Source of the DNA: DASRAA01 sp963814165
Lineage (GTDB): Bacteria; Acidobacteriota; Terriglobia; Terriglobales; Acidobacteriaceae
NCBI GenBank assembly: GCA_963814165.1
Contig: CAWFBW010000001.1
Coordinates: 62,001-126,000 of the forward strand
Reading direction: 5' to 3'
Length of the DNA stretch: 64,000 nucleotides
Below, one piece after another: positions 20,274-28,944 of the stretch. The translations under genes and the position numbers were made by a program. The notes beneath the pieces were generated by a model, which was not told the origin of the DNA, searched no databases, and saw only the letters and a list, made by a program, of their open reading frames with translations. Numbering within the stretch: position 1 is the first letter of the stretch; every line of letters starts with the position of its first letter.

Positions 20274-22475
20274 CTAGTATCCCGCCAGCTCCACCAGAGC
20301 CTTGAACACGTCACTCGACTGCGGCAGGATTTCGTCTTCCACCTGCGGCTGGTAAGCAATGAACGTGTCCTTGGCGGCCACCCGTTTCACCGGAGCGTCG
20401 AGACTGTCGAAAAGCTCGTCGGCGATGCGCGCTGCGATTTCCGCGCCGTAGCCCCAGCTCAGCGTGTCTTCGTGCGCCACCAGCACCCGGTGCGTCTTGC
20501 ACACCGAGTTGGCAATCGCTTCCCAGTCGTACGGATTCAACGTGCGCAAATCAATCAACTCGACGCTGACGTTTTGCTCGCGCTCCATGCGTTGCGCCGC
20601 CTGCAATGCCCGCGGAACCAGCGCGCCATAGGTGATAACGGTAAGGTCGTGTCCGGCGCGCACCACTTTCGCCTTGCCGAAAGGAACCATGTAGTCCGGC
20701 CCAGGGTACGCCGCTCGACCAAACGTTTCGCGATACAGCCGCTTGTGCTCCAGGAACATCACCGGGTCGTCACAGCGAATCGCTGTGCGTAGCAGGCCGT
20801 TGGCGTCGAGCGCGTTCGACGGGAACACCACCCGCATGCCCGGCGTGTGCGTGAAGATGCTCTCGCCGCATTGCGAGTGATAAATAGCGCCGCCGGTAAG
20901 ATATCCACCAATGGCGACGCGAATCACCGCCGGAGACGAGAAGCCGTTGTTCGAGCGCCAGCGAATGGTGGGCAGCTCGTTGCGAAGCTGATGCATTGCT
21001 GGCCAGATGTAATCGAAGAACTGGATCTCGACGACCGGCTTCAATCCGCGCGTGGCCATGCCAGTGGCGCGTCCCACGATGTTGGCTTCGGCCAGCGGCG
21101 AGTTGAACACGCGATCAGAGCCAAACGCCGCCTGCAGCCCCGAGGTCAGCTTGAAAACGCCGCCCTTGCCCTTCACCTGCTTTTCGCGCAAGTATTCTTC
21201 GCGGCTGCAATCGGCAACGTCCTCGCCGAACATCACGATGCGCGGGTCGCGCTTCATCTCGTCTTTAAGGCAGGCGTTGATGAGGTCGGCCATGGTCTTC
21301 TCGCCGCCAGACGGCTTGGCCGGCAACGCAGGACGAACCGGCTCGGTCTCAAACGCCGGCGACGTGGGATCGAGATCGGGCGAATACAGGTACTGCAGGT
21401 AAGTGCCGGGCTTGGCAAAAGGCGCGGCAACCGCTTTATCGGCGGCGTCTTGAACCTCGTCGGTCAGGTCGAGTTCCATCTCGTGCAGCTTGGCTTCGTC
21501 GAGAATGCCCTCGCTTAGCAGGAAGGCACGGAAGCGCGTGATCGGGTCGCGCTCGGCTTCTGACTTGCGCTCGGCCTCGGGACGATAAAGCTTCTCGTCA
21601 TCCGACAGTGAATGCGAATACGGACGAATCACGTGGCCGTGTACGAAAGCCGGACCTTTGCCCGCGCGGATATAGTCGATCGCGGTCTTCATGGCGGCGT
21701 AGCTGGCGAGAACGTCGGTGCCGTCCACTTCCTCGAAATGGAAGTTGGGGAAGCCGCTCACCAGCCGGCTGATGTTGCCGCCGGAGGTGTTGACTTCCAC
21801 CGGGACGGAAATCGCGTACTCGTTGTCCTCAACCACAAACAGCATCGGCAGCTTCAGATTGGAGGCCGAATTCAGCGACTCCCAGAATTCGCCTTGGCTG
21901 GTAGTACCGTCGCCGCAGGAAACGTAAACAACTTCGTCGCCCTGGAAGACGACGTCTTTGAATTGTCGATAATCGCCATCAGCCTTTGCTGCTGCTTCCG
22001 GGTGCCGGTTGAAGTAACGGCCCGCCTCAGCGCAGCCGACGGCCTGAAGAAATTGCGAACCCGTCGGCGATGATCCCGTCACGATATTCAGCTTGGGATG
22101 GCCCCAGTGTGACGGCATCTGGCGTCCGCCGGAGGCGATATCATCGGCCGCGCCCACCGCCTGCAACAGCATCTCCAGCGGCGTGTTGCCGAGCGCGAGG
22201 CAGAGTCCGCGGTCGCGGTAGTAGGGATAGAACCAGTCGTGGGTGGGGCGAAGCAGAATGCCCGCGGCCACCAGCAGCGCTTCGTGGCCCGCGCCCGAGA
22301 TCTGGAAGAAAATTTTCTGCTGCCGCTTGAGCATGATCTCGCGGTCGTCAATGCGACGCGACAGGTACATCAGCCGGTAGATCTCAACCAGATGCGCAGT
22401 CGTGAGCCCGTGGTATTTCTCCACGGACGCCTCCGGCGCAGCAGCTAGCTTTGGCTCGACCTTGGTGGTTGCCAT
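20274..22475 (-). CDS. Branched-chain 2-oxoacid dehydrogenase E1, alpha and beta subunits fused
   Basis: Thiamine-diphosphate enzyme that decarboxylates branched-chain 2-oxoacids for the E2 lipoyl complex, supplying branched acyl-CoA for iso-fatty acids. The 733-residue protein joins an alpha half (~1-370) to a beta half (~390-733), which many bacteria encode separately. The alpha half has YYRDRG, the TPP motif GDGTTSQGEFWESLN (from 188) and VEDNEYAIS. The beta half has MFGEDVADC, FNSPLAEANIVGRATGMA and HQLRNELPT. GAGG precedes the ATG. E2 and E3 genes are not in the window. A 2-oxoisovalerate substrate is likeliest, with other 2-oxoacids possible. Confidence 0.92.
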   Translation of the reverse strand: MATTKVEPKLAAAPEASVEKYHGLTTAHLVEIYRLMYLSRRIDDREIMLKRQQKIFFQISGAGHEALLVAAGILLRPTHDWFYPYYRDRGLCLALGNTPLEMLLQAVGAADDIASGGRQMPSHWGHPKLNIVTGSSPTGSQFLQAVGCAEAGRYFNRHPEAAAKADGDYRQFKDVVFQGDEVVYVSCGDGTTSQGEFWESLNSASNLKLPMLFVVEDNEYAISVPVEVNTSGGNISRLVSGFPNFHFEEVDGTDVLASYAAMKTAIDYIRAGKGPAFVHGHVIRPYSHSLSDDEKLYRPEAERKSEAERDPITRFRAFLLSEGILDEAKLHEMELDLTDEVQDAADKAVAAPFAKPGTYLQYLYSPDLDPTSPAFETEPVRPALPAKPSGGEKTMADLINACLKDEMKRDPRIVMFGEDVADCSREEYLREKQVKGKGGVFKLTSGLQAAFGSDRVFNSPLAEANIVGRATGMATRGLKPVVEIQFFDYIWPAMHQLRNELPTIRWRSNNGFSSPAVIRVAIGGYLTGGAIYHSQCGESIFTHTPGMRVVFPSNALDANGLLRTAIRCDDPVMFLEHKRLYRETFGRAAYPGPDYMVPFGKAKVVRAGHDLTVITYGALVPRALQAAQRMEREQNVSVELIDLRTLNPYDWEAIANSVCKTHRVLVAHEDTLSWGYGAEIAARIADELFDSLDAPVKRVAAKDTFIAYQPQVEDEILPQSSDVFKALVELAGY

Positions 22476-22611
22476 CTATGACCTCGGGCTTAGATTGAGT
22501 ACCCCGCTAACGGCGCAAACTTACTCATTGTAAATCCGAAACGCCGGCTCAACGGAACCGCCGGCACTCATTTCGGTCACCAGCTTCACATCGCGGTCGT
22601 AAACGGCTGGC

Positions 22612-22617
22612 TATACT
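22612..22617 (+). promoter_or_regulatory. -10 box close to the gph start
   Basis: TATACT ends 9 nt before the ATG at 22627. Transcription starting 6-7 nt downstream of the box would leave a leader of only 2-4 nt. No clear -35 box was found at 17 nt. Confidence 0.4.
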
Positions 22618-22626
22618 GGACGGGCC

Positions 22627-23337
22627 ATGATACGCATTTTTCGGCCCATCCCGCTGCAAAAAATCAAGCTGCTTTTGTTTGATCTCGATGGCACCCTGAT
22701 TGACTCGGAAAAAGACCTCGCCGCTTCGGTAAACGCCATGTTGCGGCACTTCGGCCGCAAGGAATTGCCGCTGGAAGTGATTGACACTTACATCGGCGAC
22801 GGCGCCCCAATGCTCATTCGCCGCGCCCTGGGCGATCCAGCCCACGCCTCGGTCGTGCAGGAGGCGCTCAACTTCTTTCTGCTCTACTATCGCGACCACA
22901 AACTCGACAGCACGTTTCCCTACCCCGGCATTCCCGAGACGCTGCAGCGATCAAAGAATGTCGATGGCCAGCGCCGCCAGATGGCGGTGCTGACCAACAA
23001 GCCGGTGCGCGCGTCGCGCGATATCCTGGCAGGCCTTGGGCTGTCGCAGTACTTTTTTCAGACGTATGGCGGCAACAGCTTCGAAACCAAGAAGCCCGAT
23101 CCACTTGGGGCGCAAACACTGATGAACGAGGCGGGAGCACAGCCTGAGGAAACTATCATGGTGGGCGACTCGGAAGTGGACGTGTTAACCGCGCGCAACG
23201 CCAACCTGTGGAGCATCGGCGTCACTTACGGCTTCGCGCCGCAGTCGCTGGAACGGACGCATCCCGACATTCTGGTGGACACGGTCGAGGAACTGGCGCA
23301 GGCGCTGACGACGCTGACAGGTGTTGAAGTAAGTTAA
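22627..23337 (+). CDS. gph: HAD-superfamily hydrolase, phosphoglycolate phosphatase-like
   Basis: A 236-residue cytoplasmic phosphatase. HAD motif I is LLLFDLDGTLIDSEKD with Asp19 and Asp21, motif II VLTNKP, motif III Lys in KKPDP, motif IV VGDSEVDVLTARNA, with a helical cap between I and II. This is the Gph/PGP subfamily, which removes phosphate from 2-phosphoglycolate formed during DNA repair or photorespiration; related substrates are possible. It is divergent from the E1 gene. The ATG at 22627 lies only 9 nt after a -10-like TATACT. Confidence 0.9.
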   Translation: MIRIFRPIPLQKIKLLLFDLDGTLIDSEKDLAASVNAMLRHFGRKELPLEVIDTYIGDGAPMLIRRALGDPAHASVVQEALNFFLLYYRDHKLDSTFPYPGIPETLQRSKNVDGQRRQMAVLTNKPVRASRDILAGLGLSQYFFQTYGGNSFETKKPDPLGAQTLMNEAGAQPEETIMVGDSEVDVLTARNANLWSIGVTYGFAPQSLERTHPDILVDTVEELAQALTTLTGVEVS

Positions 23338-23357
23338 GTATCAGCAGCGGACTCGTA

Positions 23358-23765
23358 TCAGCGGAGTTGCTCGGCTTCGGCCTTCGCTTCCTGCAGAAGT
23401 GCTGCAGCAACTTCACGCACGCGCAAACTCACTTCAAAACTCGGAGCGACGGGACCGCGTCCCCAACGGTTGACCTCCCAGTGCGCGCGCAGAAACTTCG
23501 CACCCGCGGCCTGCGAGAGATCGACCAGAAGCGGGTAATCGCCGACATAGAACTTTTGCGGGAGCGAGGCTACCGGCTTGGCTTCCCACGTTTCGCCATC
23601 AGCCGAGGTAAAGAACGTAACTTCGATCGACTCTTGTTCGACGACCTTGGTGATGGAAAGTGTGGCCAGCAGCACGGGGTTGACGGCGACGCTGACGTCC
23701 AGCGGTTCGCTGTCGCCTTTGGCAGTAATCTCTGAATTTTTGGGAATGAGGATGGCATCGATCAT
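23358..23765 (-). CDS. Conserved hypothetical beta-rich protein
   Basis: A 135-residue protein with no signal peptide. It is mostly predicted beta strand (MIDAILIPKNSEI, then LLATLSITKVVEQESIEVTFF, split here by context) and ends in a charged helix rich in Ala, Glu and Lys. TSADGETWEA and LRAHWEVNRWGRG resemble short discoidin/jelly-roll style sandwiches, but I do not recognise a family. It is convergent with gph, 20 nt away. Confidence 0.65.
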   Translation of the reverse strand: MIDAILIPKNSEITAKGDSEPLDVSVAVNPVLLATLSITKVVEQESIEVTFFTSADGETWEAKPVASLPQKFYVGDYPLLVDLSQAAGAKFLRAHWEVNRWGRGPVAPSFEVSLRVREVAAALLQEAKAEAEQLR

Positions 23766-23944
23766 GACACCTCATTCTACTGAAAGCGGCTACCGTGCAC
23801 GCGTGACGGCGGTCACAGTCAGCGACGGTTAACTCTGAGCGCTGGGGCTGCAACACGTTTGACAACCTAATCCCCCCGACATTAAGATTCTCGCGCTCGA
23901 AGGCCCTTCCCCGGTTTCAATTCAAGATCAGGAGCGAAAGACAC

Positions 23945-24481
23945 ATGCGTCGAATCAACTTGTCAGTGGTGGTTGCATTCCTAGTAGGTCTACTTGGGAC
24001 AAGCGCAATGGCGCAGATGCCGGTTCCCCAGCCCGCGCCGGAGCTCAGCAAGCTCGACTACTTTGCGGGCAATTGGATCTCTGACGGCATTATGAAACCC
24101 GGCGCAATGGGGCAAGGTGGCAAGTTCACCTCAACCGACGATGGGCATTGGATGGATGGAAAGTTCTTCCTCGTGCTGCACTCCAAGTTCAAAGGCGCCA
24201 TGGGCGATGGCATGTCCCTGGCTGTGATGGGCTACGACCCTGAAAAGAAGGTCTATACCTATAACGAATTCAATAGCATGGGCCAGACCGTGCACTCCGA
24301 AGGCACCGTGGACGGCGACACCTGGACTTGGACCAACGACGACAACTCGAGCGGCCAGGCGATGAAGGGCCGCTACACCATGAAGGCGCAGTCGCCCACC
24401 TCGTACACATACAAATACGAGGTCTCGCAAGACGGAAAGGATTGGACCGAGGTAATGGACGGAAAGTCCACCAAGAAGTAG
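23945..24481 (+). CDS. Secreted DUF1579-like protein
   Basis: A 178-residue protein with a signal peptide (MRRINLSVVVAFLVGLLGTS, cleavage after AMA) and a lipocalin-like beta pattern: LDYFAGNWISDG, GHWMDGKFF, VMGYDPEKKVYTYNEFNSMG. This resembles DUF1579, a group of exported proteins of unknown role. AGGAG precedes the ATG. A strong terminator follows 30 nt after the stop, so it is probably a single-gene transcript. Confidence 0.8.
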   Translation: MRRINLSVVVAFLVGLLGTSAMAQMPVPQPAPELSKLDYFAGNWISDGIMKPGAMGQGGKFTSTDDGHWMDGKFFLVLHSKFKGAMGDGMSLAVMGYDPEKKVYTYNEFNSMGQTVHSEGTVDGDTWTWTNDDNSSGQAMKGRYTMKAQSPTSYTYKYEVSQDGKDWTEVMDGKSTKK

Positions 24482-24510
24482 CCGAGTCCGACTGGATGTT
24501 TTCGGCAAGG

Positions 24511-24545
24511 CGCGCGGTAAGCTTCACCGCGCGTCATTTCTTTTT
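24511..24545 (+). terminator. Rho-independent terminator
   Basis: CGCGCGGT (24511-24518) pairs perfectly with ACCGCGCG (24526-24533) around a 7-nt loop, followed by TCATTTCTTTTT. It ends the transcript of the DUF1579-like gene. Confidence 0.8.
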
Positions 24546-24711
24546 GGGAATAATTTCCCGATTCGGAACGGTTTGGTTACCAAAGTACAGTGTCCCGAAC
24601 CTACCCCCTGTACCTTCGTAACCCCTTGACACAGGCACTTGGTGCCGTACGTCACAGTGCGCGAGTGCTGAAGCGGAGAACCATAGCGAGTGAGGAGGGC
24701 CGCTCTCTCGC

Positions 24712-27700
24712 ATGGGACGCCAGCGGACCACAAGCTCTCGTAGTTCGATCATCTGCCTCGTGCTTTCCCTGTCAGCACTTGTGGTTGTGCTGCTGCTTCC
24801 AGCGCGTTCGCAGGACGGAAGCACCACCTTGGCAGGGTCAGTCGAAGACCTCAGCGGAGCGCGCATCGCCGGCGCCGACGTTGGGCTGACGAATTCCGAT
24901 AACGGCTATCTCATCACGGCAAAAACCGACGGCGAAGGCCGCTTCCGCTTTGCCATGCTCACGCCCGGGACCTACGCCGCCACCGTTTCCGCGCCCGGCA
25001 TGGCCACGACGACGCAATCGGGTTTGAAACTTCACGTGGGCGGATCGTTTCAACTGCAATTCCGCCTGCGTCCGGAAGGCCGCGCCGAAAACATTACGGT
25101 GGTGGCGCCGCCGCCCGTCCGCGATCCGGAAAGCGGCGAAGTTTCGCAGATCATCGATCACCAGGCCATTGCCGATCTGCCGCTGAATGGACGCCGCTAC
25201 ACCGACCTGGCGTTGTTGTCGCCGGGCGTGACCCAAGACCCGCGCGGACTCACTTCCGGCTCAAATGGAGACCTTTCCTACGGCGGAACACGTGGATACC
25301 AGAACAGCTATCTCGTGGACGGTGCGGACAACAACAACAGCTTTTTCGCCCAGGCGCGAGGGCGCTACCGTGCGCCGTACCAGTTCAGCAATGAAGTGAT
25401 CAAGGAATTCCGGGTTTCGTCGAACGGCTACAGCGCAGAGTTGGGGCGCGCCGGCGGCGCAGTGTTTAATGTGGTCACCAATTCAGGCGGCAACCGTTGG
25501 CATGGGACCGGCTTTCTCTACACGCGCGATCGCACCTTCGATGCCAAACCGGCGTATGTGACCAGTGAGCCTTACGAACAGCAGCGCCAGTTCGGGGGGA
25601 CCCTAAGCGGTCCACTGGTGAAAAATCGGGTGTTCCTCTACCTGGGATATGACCAGCACCGATTGCTCGTCCCCGCCATCGTGCAGTTCGGCAGCGGAGC
25701 CGAGACCGTGGTGCCGCAGCCCGCGGACTATGACTACCTCGACTACGACCTGGTGGCAGCCGCCGCCGCGAAACTCAATGGAATGGCGGGCGAGTATCCG
25801 GTAGATATGGGCGGCAGTGCCGGGTTCGCGAAGGTTGACTTCAATCTTTCGGCGAAGCACCTGCTGTTTTTCCGGCTGAGCACGTCGCGCTATTCGGGTA
25901 CGAACAACGTGTTCTTCGATCCATCGAGCCCCATCACACACTACACCGAGGACAACAACGGCACTGAAGACGTAGCGACGGAGAGTCTGGCCGGCTCATG
26001 GACGAGCGCCTGGAGCACCCGCCTCTCGACCAACCTGCGGGCGCAGTACTCGCACGACAGCCAGGAATCGTTTTCCAATTCTGACGCCGCCAAAGTGAAA
26101 ATTTACGGGGTACTGGACGGCATGGGGCGCTCCGGACTGCTGCCGCGCCAAACGCAGGAGCACAAGCTGCACGTAGCGGAAACTGTGAGCTACAACACGG
26201 GCCGCATGAACTGGAAGTTCGGCGGGGACTTCCTGCAGGCTTGGATCTACAACTACTACCCGTCGGGGTTCGGCGGTACCTTCTACTTCAGCAACGTGAA
26301 AGTAAACCCGTGGTTCTTCACGCCGCAGAAGTATGGCGATCCGCTGACGCCGCTGCGCGCCTATGCTCACGGCGTGCCTCGCTACTACGCGCAGGACTTT
26401 GGGGACTCGGAGTCTCATCCTAATTCCAGGTCGTATGCCGCGTTTGTGCAGAACACGATTCGGGTGACGCGAGCGCTCACGATCAACGCAGGGTTGCGTT
26501 ACGACTTGCAGACGTTCCAGGTGCCAGGACTGGAGAGTAATCCGCTGTACCCGCCGTCAGGCCAGGTGCCGACCGACGCGAATAATTTCTCTCCCCGCGT
26601 GGGATTCACGTACTCGTTCGGCGAGCGTCGCCCGATCGTCATTCGCGGGGGTTTCGGGCTGTTCTACAGCCAGATTCCGGCGATGTATGCGTCACAGGTG
26701 GAGACGGACAATGGCTTGAAGCAGACCCACCTGTACCTGGACATCATGAAGCCGGCCGACGCCGCGATTCTCCCGACGTATCCGAATGCGCTGGTGGATT
26801 GCCCTTCAGGAGCGACGGCGTGCATCGCGCCGGAGTCGGTCGCAAGCCGCCTCACCACGCAGGTCTCCGCATTTTCGCCGAACTTTCAGACGCCGCATAC
26901 CACGCAGGCGAGCGCCACGGTGGAATACGGCCTGACGCCCAAGCTCAGCCTTTCAGCCAGCTATTTGTACGTGCAAGGCCAGAATCTTATCCGATCACTG
27001 GATGCCAATCTGCCGAAGCCGAAGATCACGGAGTATCCCGTGTATGACGATCAGTCGGTGTTCACGGGCCAGTACTACTCGGTGGAATCGTTCGCGACGT
27101 GGCAAACGAAGCGTTCGGTGGACTGCCCGTATCCGCCCTGCCTGAACGATGTGCAACGGCCCGACCCGAGGCTGGGGACGATCAACTCATTCGAAAGCGC
27201 GGCAAACAGCACATACAACGGAGTCACTGTGCTACTGAAAGGCCAGGTCAACAGGCAATTTTTTATTCGGGCCGGGTACACGTTTGCCAAAGCAATCGAC
27301 GACGGCGCCGATTCACTGGCTGTCGGACGACCCGGCAATGTGCAGAACGCCTACGCCACACAATTGGAACGCGGGCTAAGCGTCACAGACCAGCGTCAGC
27401 GATTCGTGGCCTCCACGGTGTACGAACCTCCGTCGTTCCACTACCAGTCCCGAGTGCTAGGCGCAGTCTTCAACAATTGGAGGGCTTCGAGCGTGGTCAC
27501 CATGGGATCGGGGAGGCCGATCAATGCGACCATGGCGGGGGACTCCAATCGAGACGACAATGCTTACAATGATCGACTGCCTGGTGCGGTGCGTAATGCC
27601 TATATCGGACCTGGGTATTTCACTGTCGACCTGCGCATCAGCAAGAGTTTTCAGCTGAGCGAGCGCGTGCGCCTCACTCTGCTGGCGGAATCGTTCAACG

Positions 27701-27897
27701 TGGCCAACCGGGTGAACCAGCGGGTGGACATTACGGACGACGGCTTTCTCAATTCTGCCGGCCAATTCGTGGCGTACTCCACCAAGGCGGGCAAGACGCT
27801 GTACCCGGGCGAATTCATAAAGAATTCGAAGTTTCGGGTCCCCACCGATTCGTACTCTCCCAGGCAGGTTCAGTTTTCTTTAAGAGCAAGTTTCTAA
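24712..27897 (+). CDS. Oar-like TonB-dependent receptor, full length
   Basis: A complete outer-membrane receptor of 1061 residues, in the same class as the gene at the window start but only distantly similar. A signal anchor (SIICLVLSLSALVVVLLLPA) is followed by a carboxypeptidase-regulatory sandwich (~35-125: LAGSVEDLSGARIAGADV), a plug with DLPLNGRRYTDLALLSPGV, SYLVDGADNNN and ELGRAGGAVFNVVTNSGG, then a large barrel ending in Phe (VQFSLRASF), the usual outer-membrane targeting end. GGAGG is rather far (~19 nt) from the ATG, so the start is moderately sure. Single gene, with no TonB/ExbB nearby. Confidence 0.93.
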   Translation: MGRQRTTSSRSSIICLVLSLSALVVVLLLPARSQDGSTTLAGSVEDLSGARIAGADVGLTNSDNGYLITAKTDGEGRFRFAMLTPGTYAATVSAPGMATTTQSGLKLHVGGSFQLQFRLRPEGRAENITVVAPPPVRDPESGEVSQIIDHQAIADLPLNGRRYTDLALLSPGVTQDPRGLTSGSNGDLSYGGTRGYQNSYLVDGADNNNSFFAQARGRYRAPYQFSNEVIKEFRVSSNGYSAELGRAGGAVFNVVTNSGGNRWHGTGFLYTRDRTFDAKPAYVTSEPYEQQRQFGGTLSGPLVKNRVFLYLGYDQHRLLVPAIVQFGSGAETVVPQPADYDYLDYDLVAAAAAKLNGMAGEYPVDMGGSAGFAKVDFNLSAKHLLFFRLSTSRYSGTNNVFFDPSSPITHYTEDNNGTEDVATESLAGSWTSAWSTRLSTNLRAQYSHDSQESFSNSDAAKVKIYGVLDGMGRSGLLPRQTQEHKLHVAETVSYNTGRMNWKFGGDFLQAWIYNYYPSGFGGTFYFSNVKVNPWFFTPQKYGDPLTPLRAYAHGVPRYYAQDFGDSESHPNSRSYAAFVQNTIRVTRALTINAGLRYDLQTFQVPGLESNPLYPPSGQVPTDANNFSPRVGFTYSFGERRPIVIRGGFGLFYSQIPAMYASQVETDNGLKQTHLYLDIMKPADAAILPTYPNALVDCPSGATACIAPESVASRLTTQVSAFSPNFQTPHTTQASATVEYGLTPKLSLSASYLYVQGQNLIRSLDANLPKPKITEYPVYDDQSVFTGQYYSVESFATWQTKRSVDCPYPPCLNDVQRPDPRLGTINSFESAANSTYNGVTVLLKGQVNRQFFIRAGYTFAKAIDDGADSLAVGRPGNVQNAYATQLERGLSVTDQRQRFVASTVYEPPSFHYQSRVLGAVFNNWRASSVVTMGSGRPINATMAGDSNRDDNAYNDRLPGAVRNAYIGPGYFTVDLRISKSFQLSERVRLTLLAESFNVANRVNQRVDITDDGFLNSAGQFVAYSTKAGKTLYPGEFIKNSKFRVPTDSYSPRQVQFSLRASF

Positions 27898-28044
27898 ACC
27901 CTTTAACGACCAATCGGAGCCCTTTGGACGACTGCGGGACGGCTACGGCGGGAAGCGGTCAACAGGAGTCTTTGCTTGACTTACCGCCCGAAGATTGGGA
28001 TAACTGAGAGGTCCGTTTCGGACGAGTTTGGGGGTGTATACCCG

Positions 28045-28242
28045 TTGGCCGAAGTACGAATTCAAGAAGGCGAGTCGTTAGAGAACGCCCTTCGCCGTTT
28101 CAAGCGCAAGGTTCAGACCGAGGACATTATCAAGGAAGTGAAGCGTCACTCCTTCTACCTCAAGCCGGGCGAAAAGAAGCGTGTTAAGGAAGCACTGGCG
28201 CGCAAGCGCAGCCGGAAAAAAGCTCGCAAAGAGCAGGACTAA
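28045..28242 (+). CDS. rpsU: Small-subunit ribosomal protein bS21, TTG start
   Basis: A 65-residue basic protein of the 30S subunit that helps mRNA base-pair with 16S rRNA. The sequence after the start reads AEVRIQEGESLENALRRFKR, the usual bS21 beginning, and ends in a Lys/Arg-rich tail (KRVKEALARKRSRKKARKEQ). No ATG fits: the family start coincides with a TTG at 28045 preceded by GGGGGTG. A longer reading back to 27976 would add 23 residues unlike any bS21. A terminator follows directly. Confidence 0.9.
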   Translation: MAEVRIQEGESLENALRRFKRKVQTEDIIKEVKRHSFYLKPGEKKRVKEALARKRSRKKARKEQD

Positions 28243-28250
28243 TGTAACCG

Positions 28251-28286
28251 CAGGGCCGCTCCAAGAAGGCGGCCCTGTGCTTTTTC
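28251..28286 (+). terminator. Rho-independent terminator after rpsU
   Basis: CAGGGCCGC (28251-28259) pairs with GCGGCCCTG (28269-28277) around a 9-nt loop, then TGCTTTTTCT. A classic intrinsic terminator. Confidence 0.88.
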
Positions 28287-28490
28287 TCCCGAGAAGTTGT
28301 ACGGGACCTTTATAACTGGAATTGACCGGTATCAAACAGATGTGACCATGCGTGGGGCATGGTGGGCCGAACCAGGGGCAGTGCCTGAGCGAGTGGTTGG
28401 CGATTGCGCGTCGAACTTTCAGTCCAGGCCGCGCGCAGAGCCTTTACCCCCAGACTCGCCGGGAACTCGGGCTGAAGGGAGCAACACTCC

Positions 28491-28799
28491 ATGGAATTCC
28501 AGGATAAGGTTCTCAAGTGCATCGACTGTGGAGGCGATTTTGTCTTCACCGCAGGCGAGCAGCTTTTCTTTCACGACAAGCAGTTCAAGAATGAGCCCAA
28601 GCGTTGCAAGACCTGCAAGGCAAAACGAGCCGCGAACATGGGCCCGACGTCAGCCGGCAACCATTCCAAGGTGGAAACCCGCACGAATTGTTCGGGATGC
28701 GGGAAGGAAACCACCGTTCCGTTCAAGCCGACCCAGGGACGACCGGTTTTTTGCCGTGAGTGTTTCCAACAGCGACGTACTGCGGTCGCCTCGGCCTGA
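28491..28799 (+). CDS. Zinc-ribbon protein with four CxxC knuckles
   Basis: A 102-residue protein with CIDC, CKTC, CSGC and CREC, making two zinc ribbons separated by a Ser/Asn/Lys linker. The first resembles the probable zinc-ribbon (zf-trcl-like) module and the second a CxxC...RPVFCREC ribbon often found alone in Acidobacteriota and Myxococcota. It is basic and probably binds nucleic acid or protein, function unknown. AGGGAG precedes the ATG. It stands between rpsU and mtaB, both translation-related. Confidence 0.85.
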   Translation: MEFQDKVLKCIDCGGDFVFTAGEQLFFHDKQFKNEPKRCKTCKAKRAANMGPTSAGNHSKVETRTNCSGCGKETTVPFKPTQGRPVFCRECFQQRRTAVASA

Positions 28800-28932
28800 T
28801 CAGACAATCGAAACATCCGCGCGTTTCGCCGCTGACGCCGCGAGGCCACTGTAGTTGTGCCCTTCCAGCGGGGAGTCAGGCTGCGTCATCCCGTCGCAAC
28901 GACGACAGCAACGGGCCCGCGTTGTCCGCCCG

Positions 28933-28938
28933 TATAAT
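28933..28938 (+). promoter_or_regulatory. -10 box adjoining the mtaB start
   Basis: A perfect TATAAT ends 6 nt before the GTG at 28945. Initiation at the usual distance would place the first mRNA base at or next to the start codon, implying a leaderless message. The -35 region is poor. Confidence 0.45.
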
Positions 28939-28944
28939 CGGAAT

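Noticed and set aside
24626..24654. TTGACA-started promoter before the second receptor
   Set aside because: A perfect TTGACA is present, but no acceptable -10 box lies 15-19 nt away.
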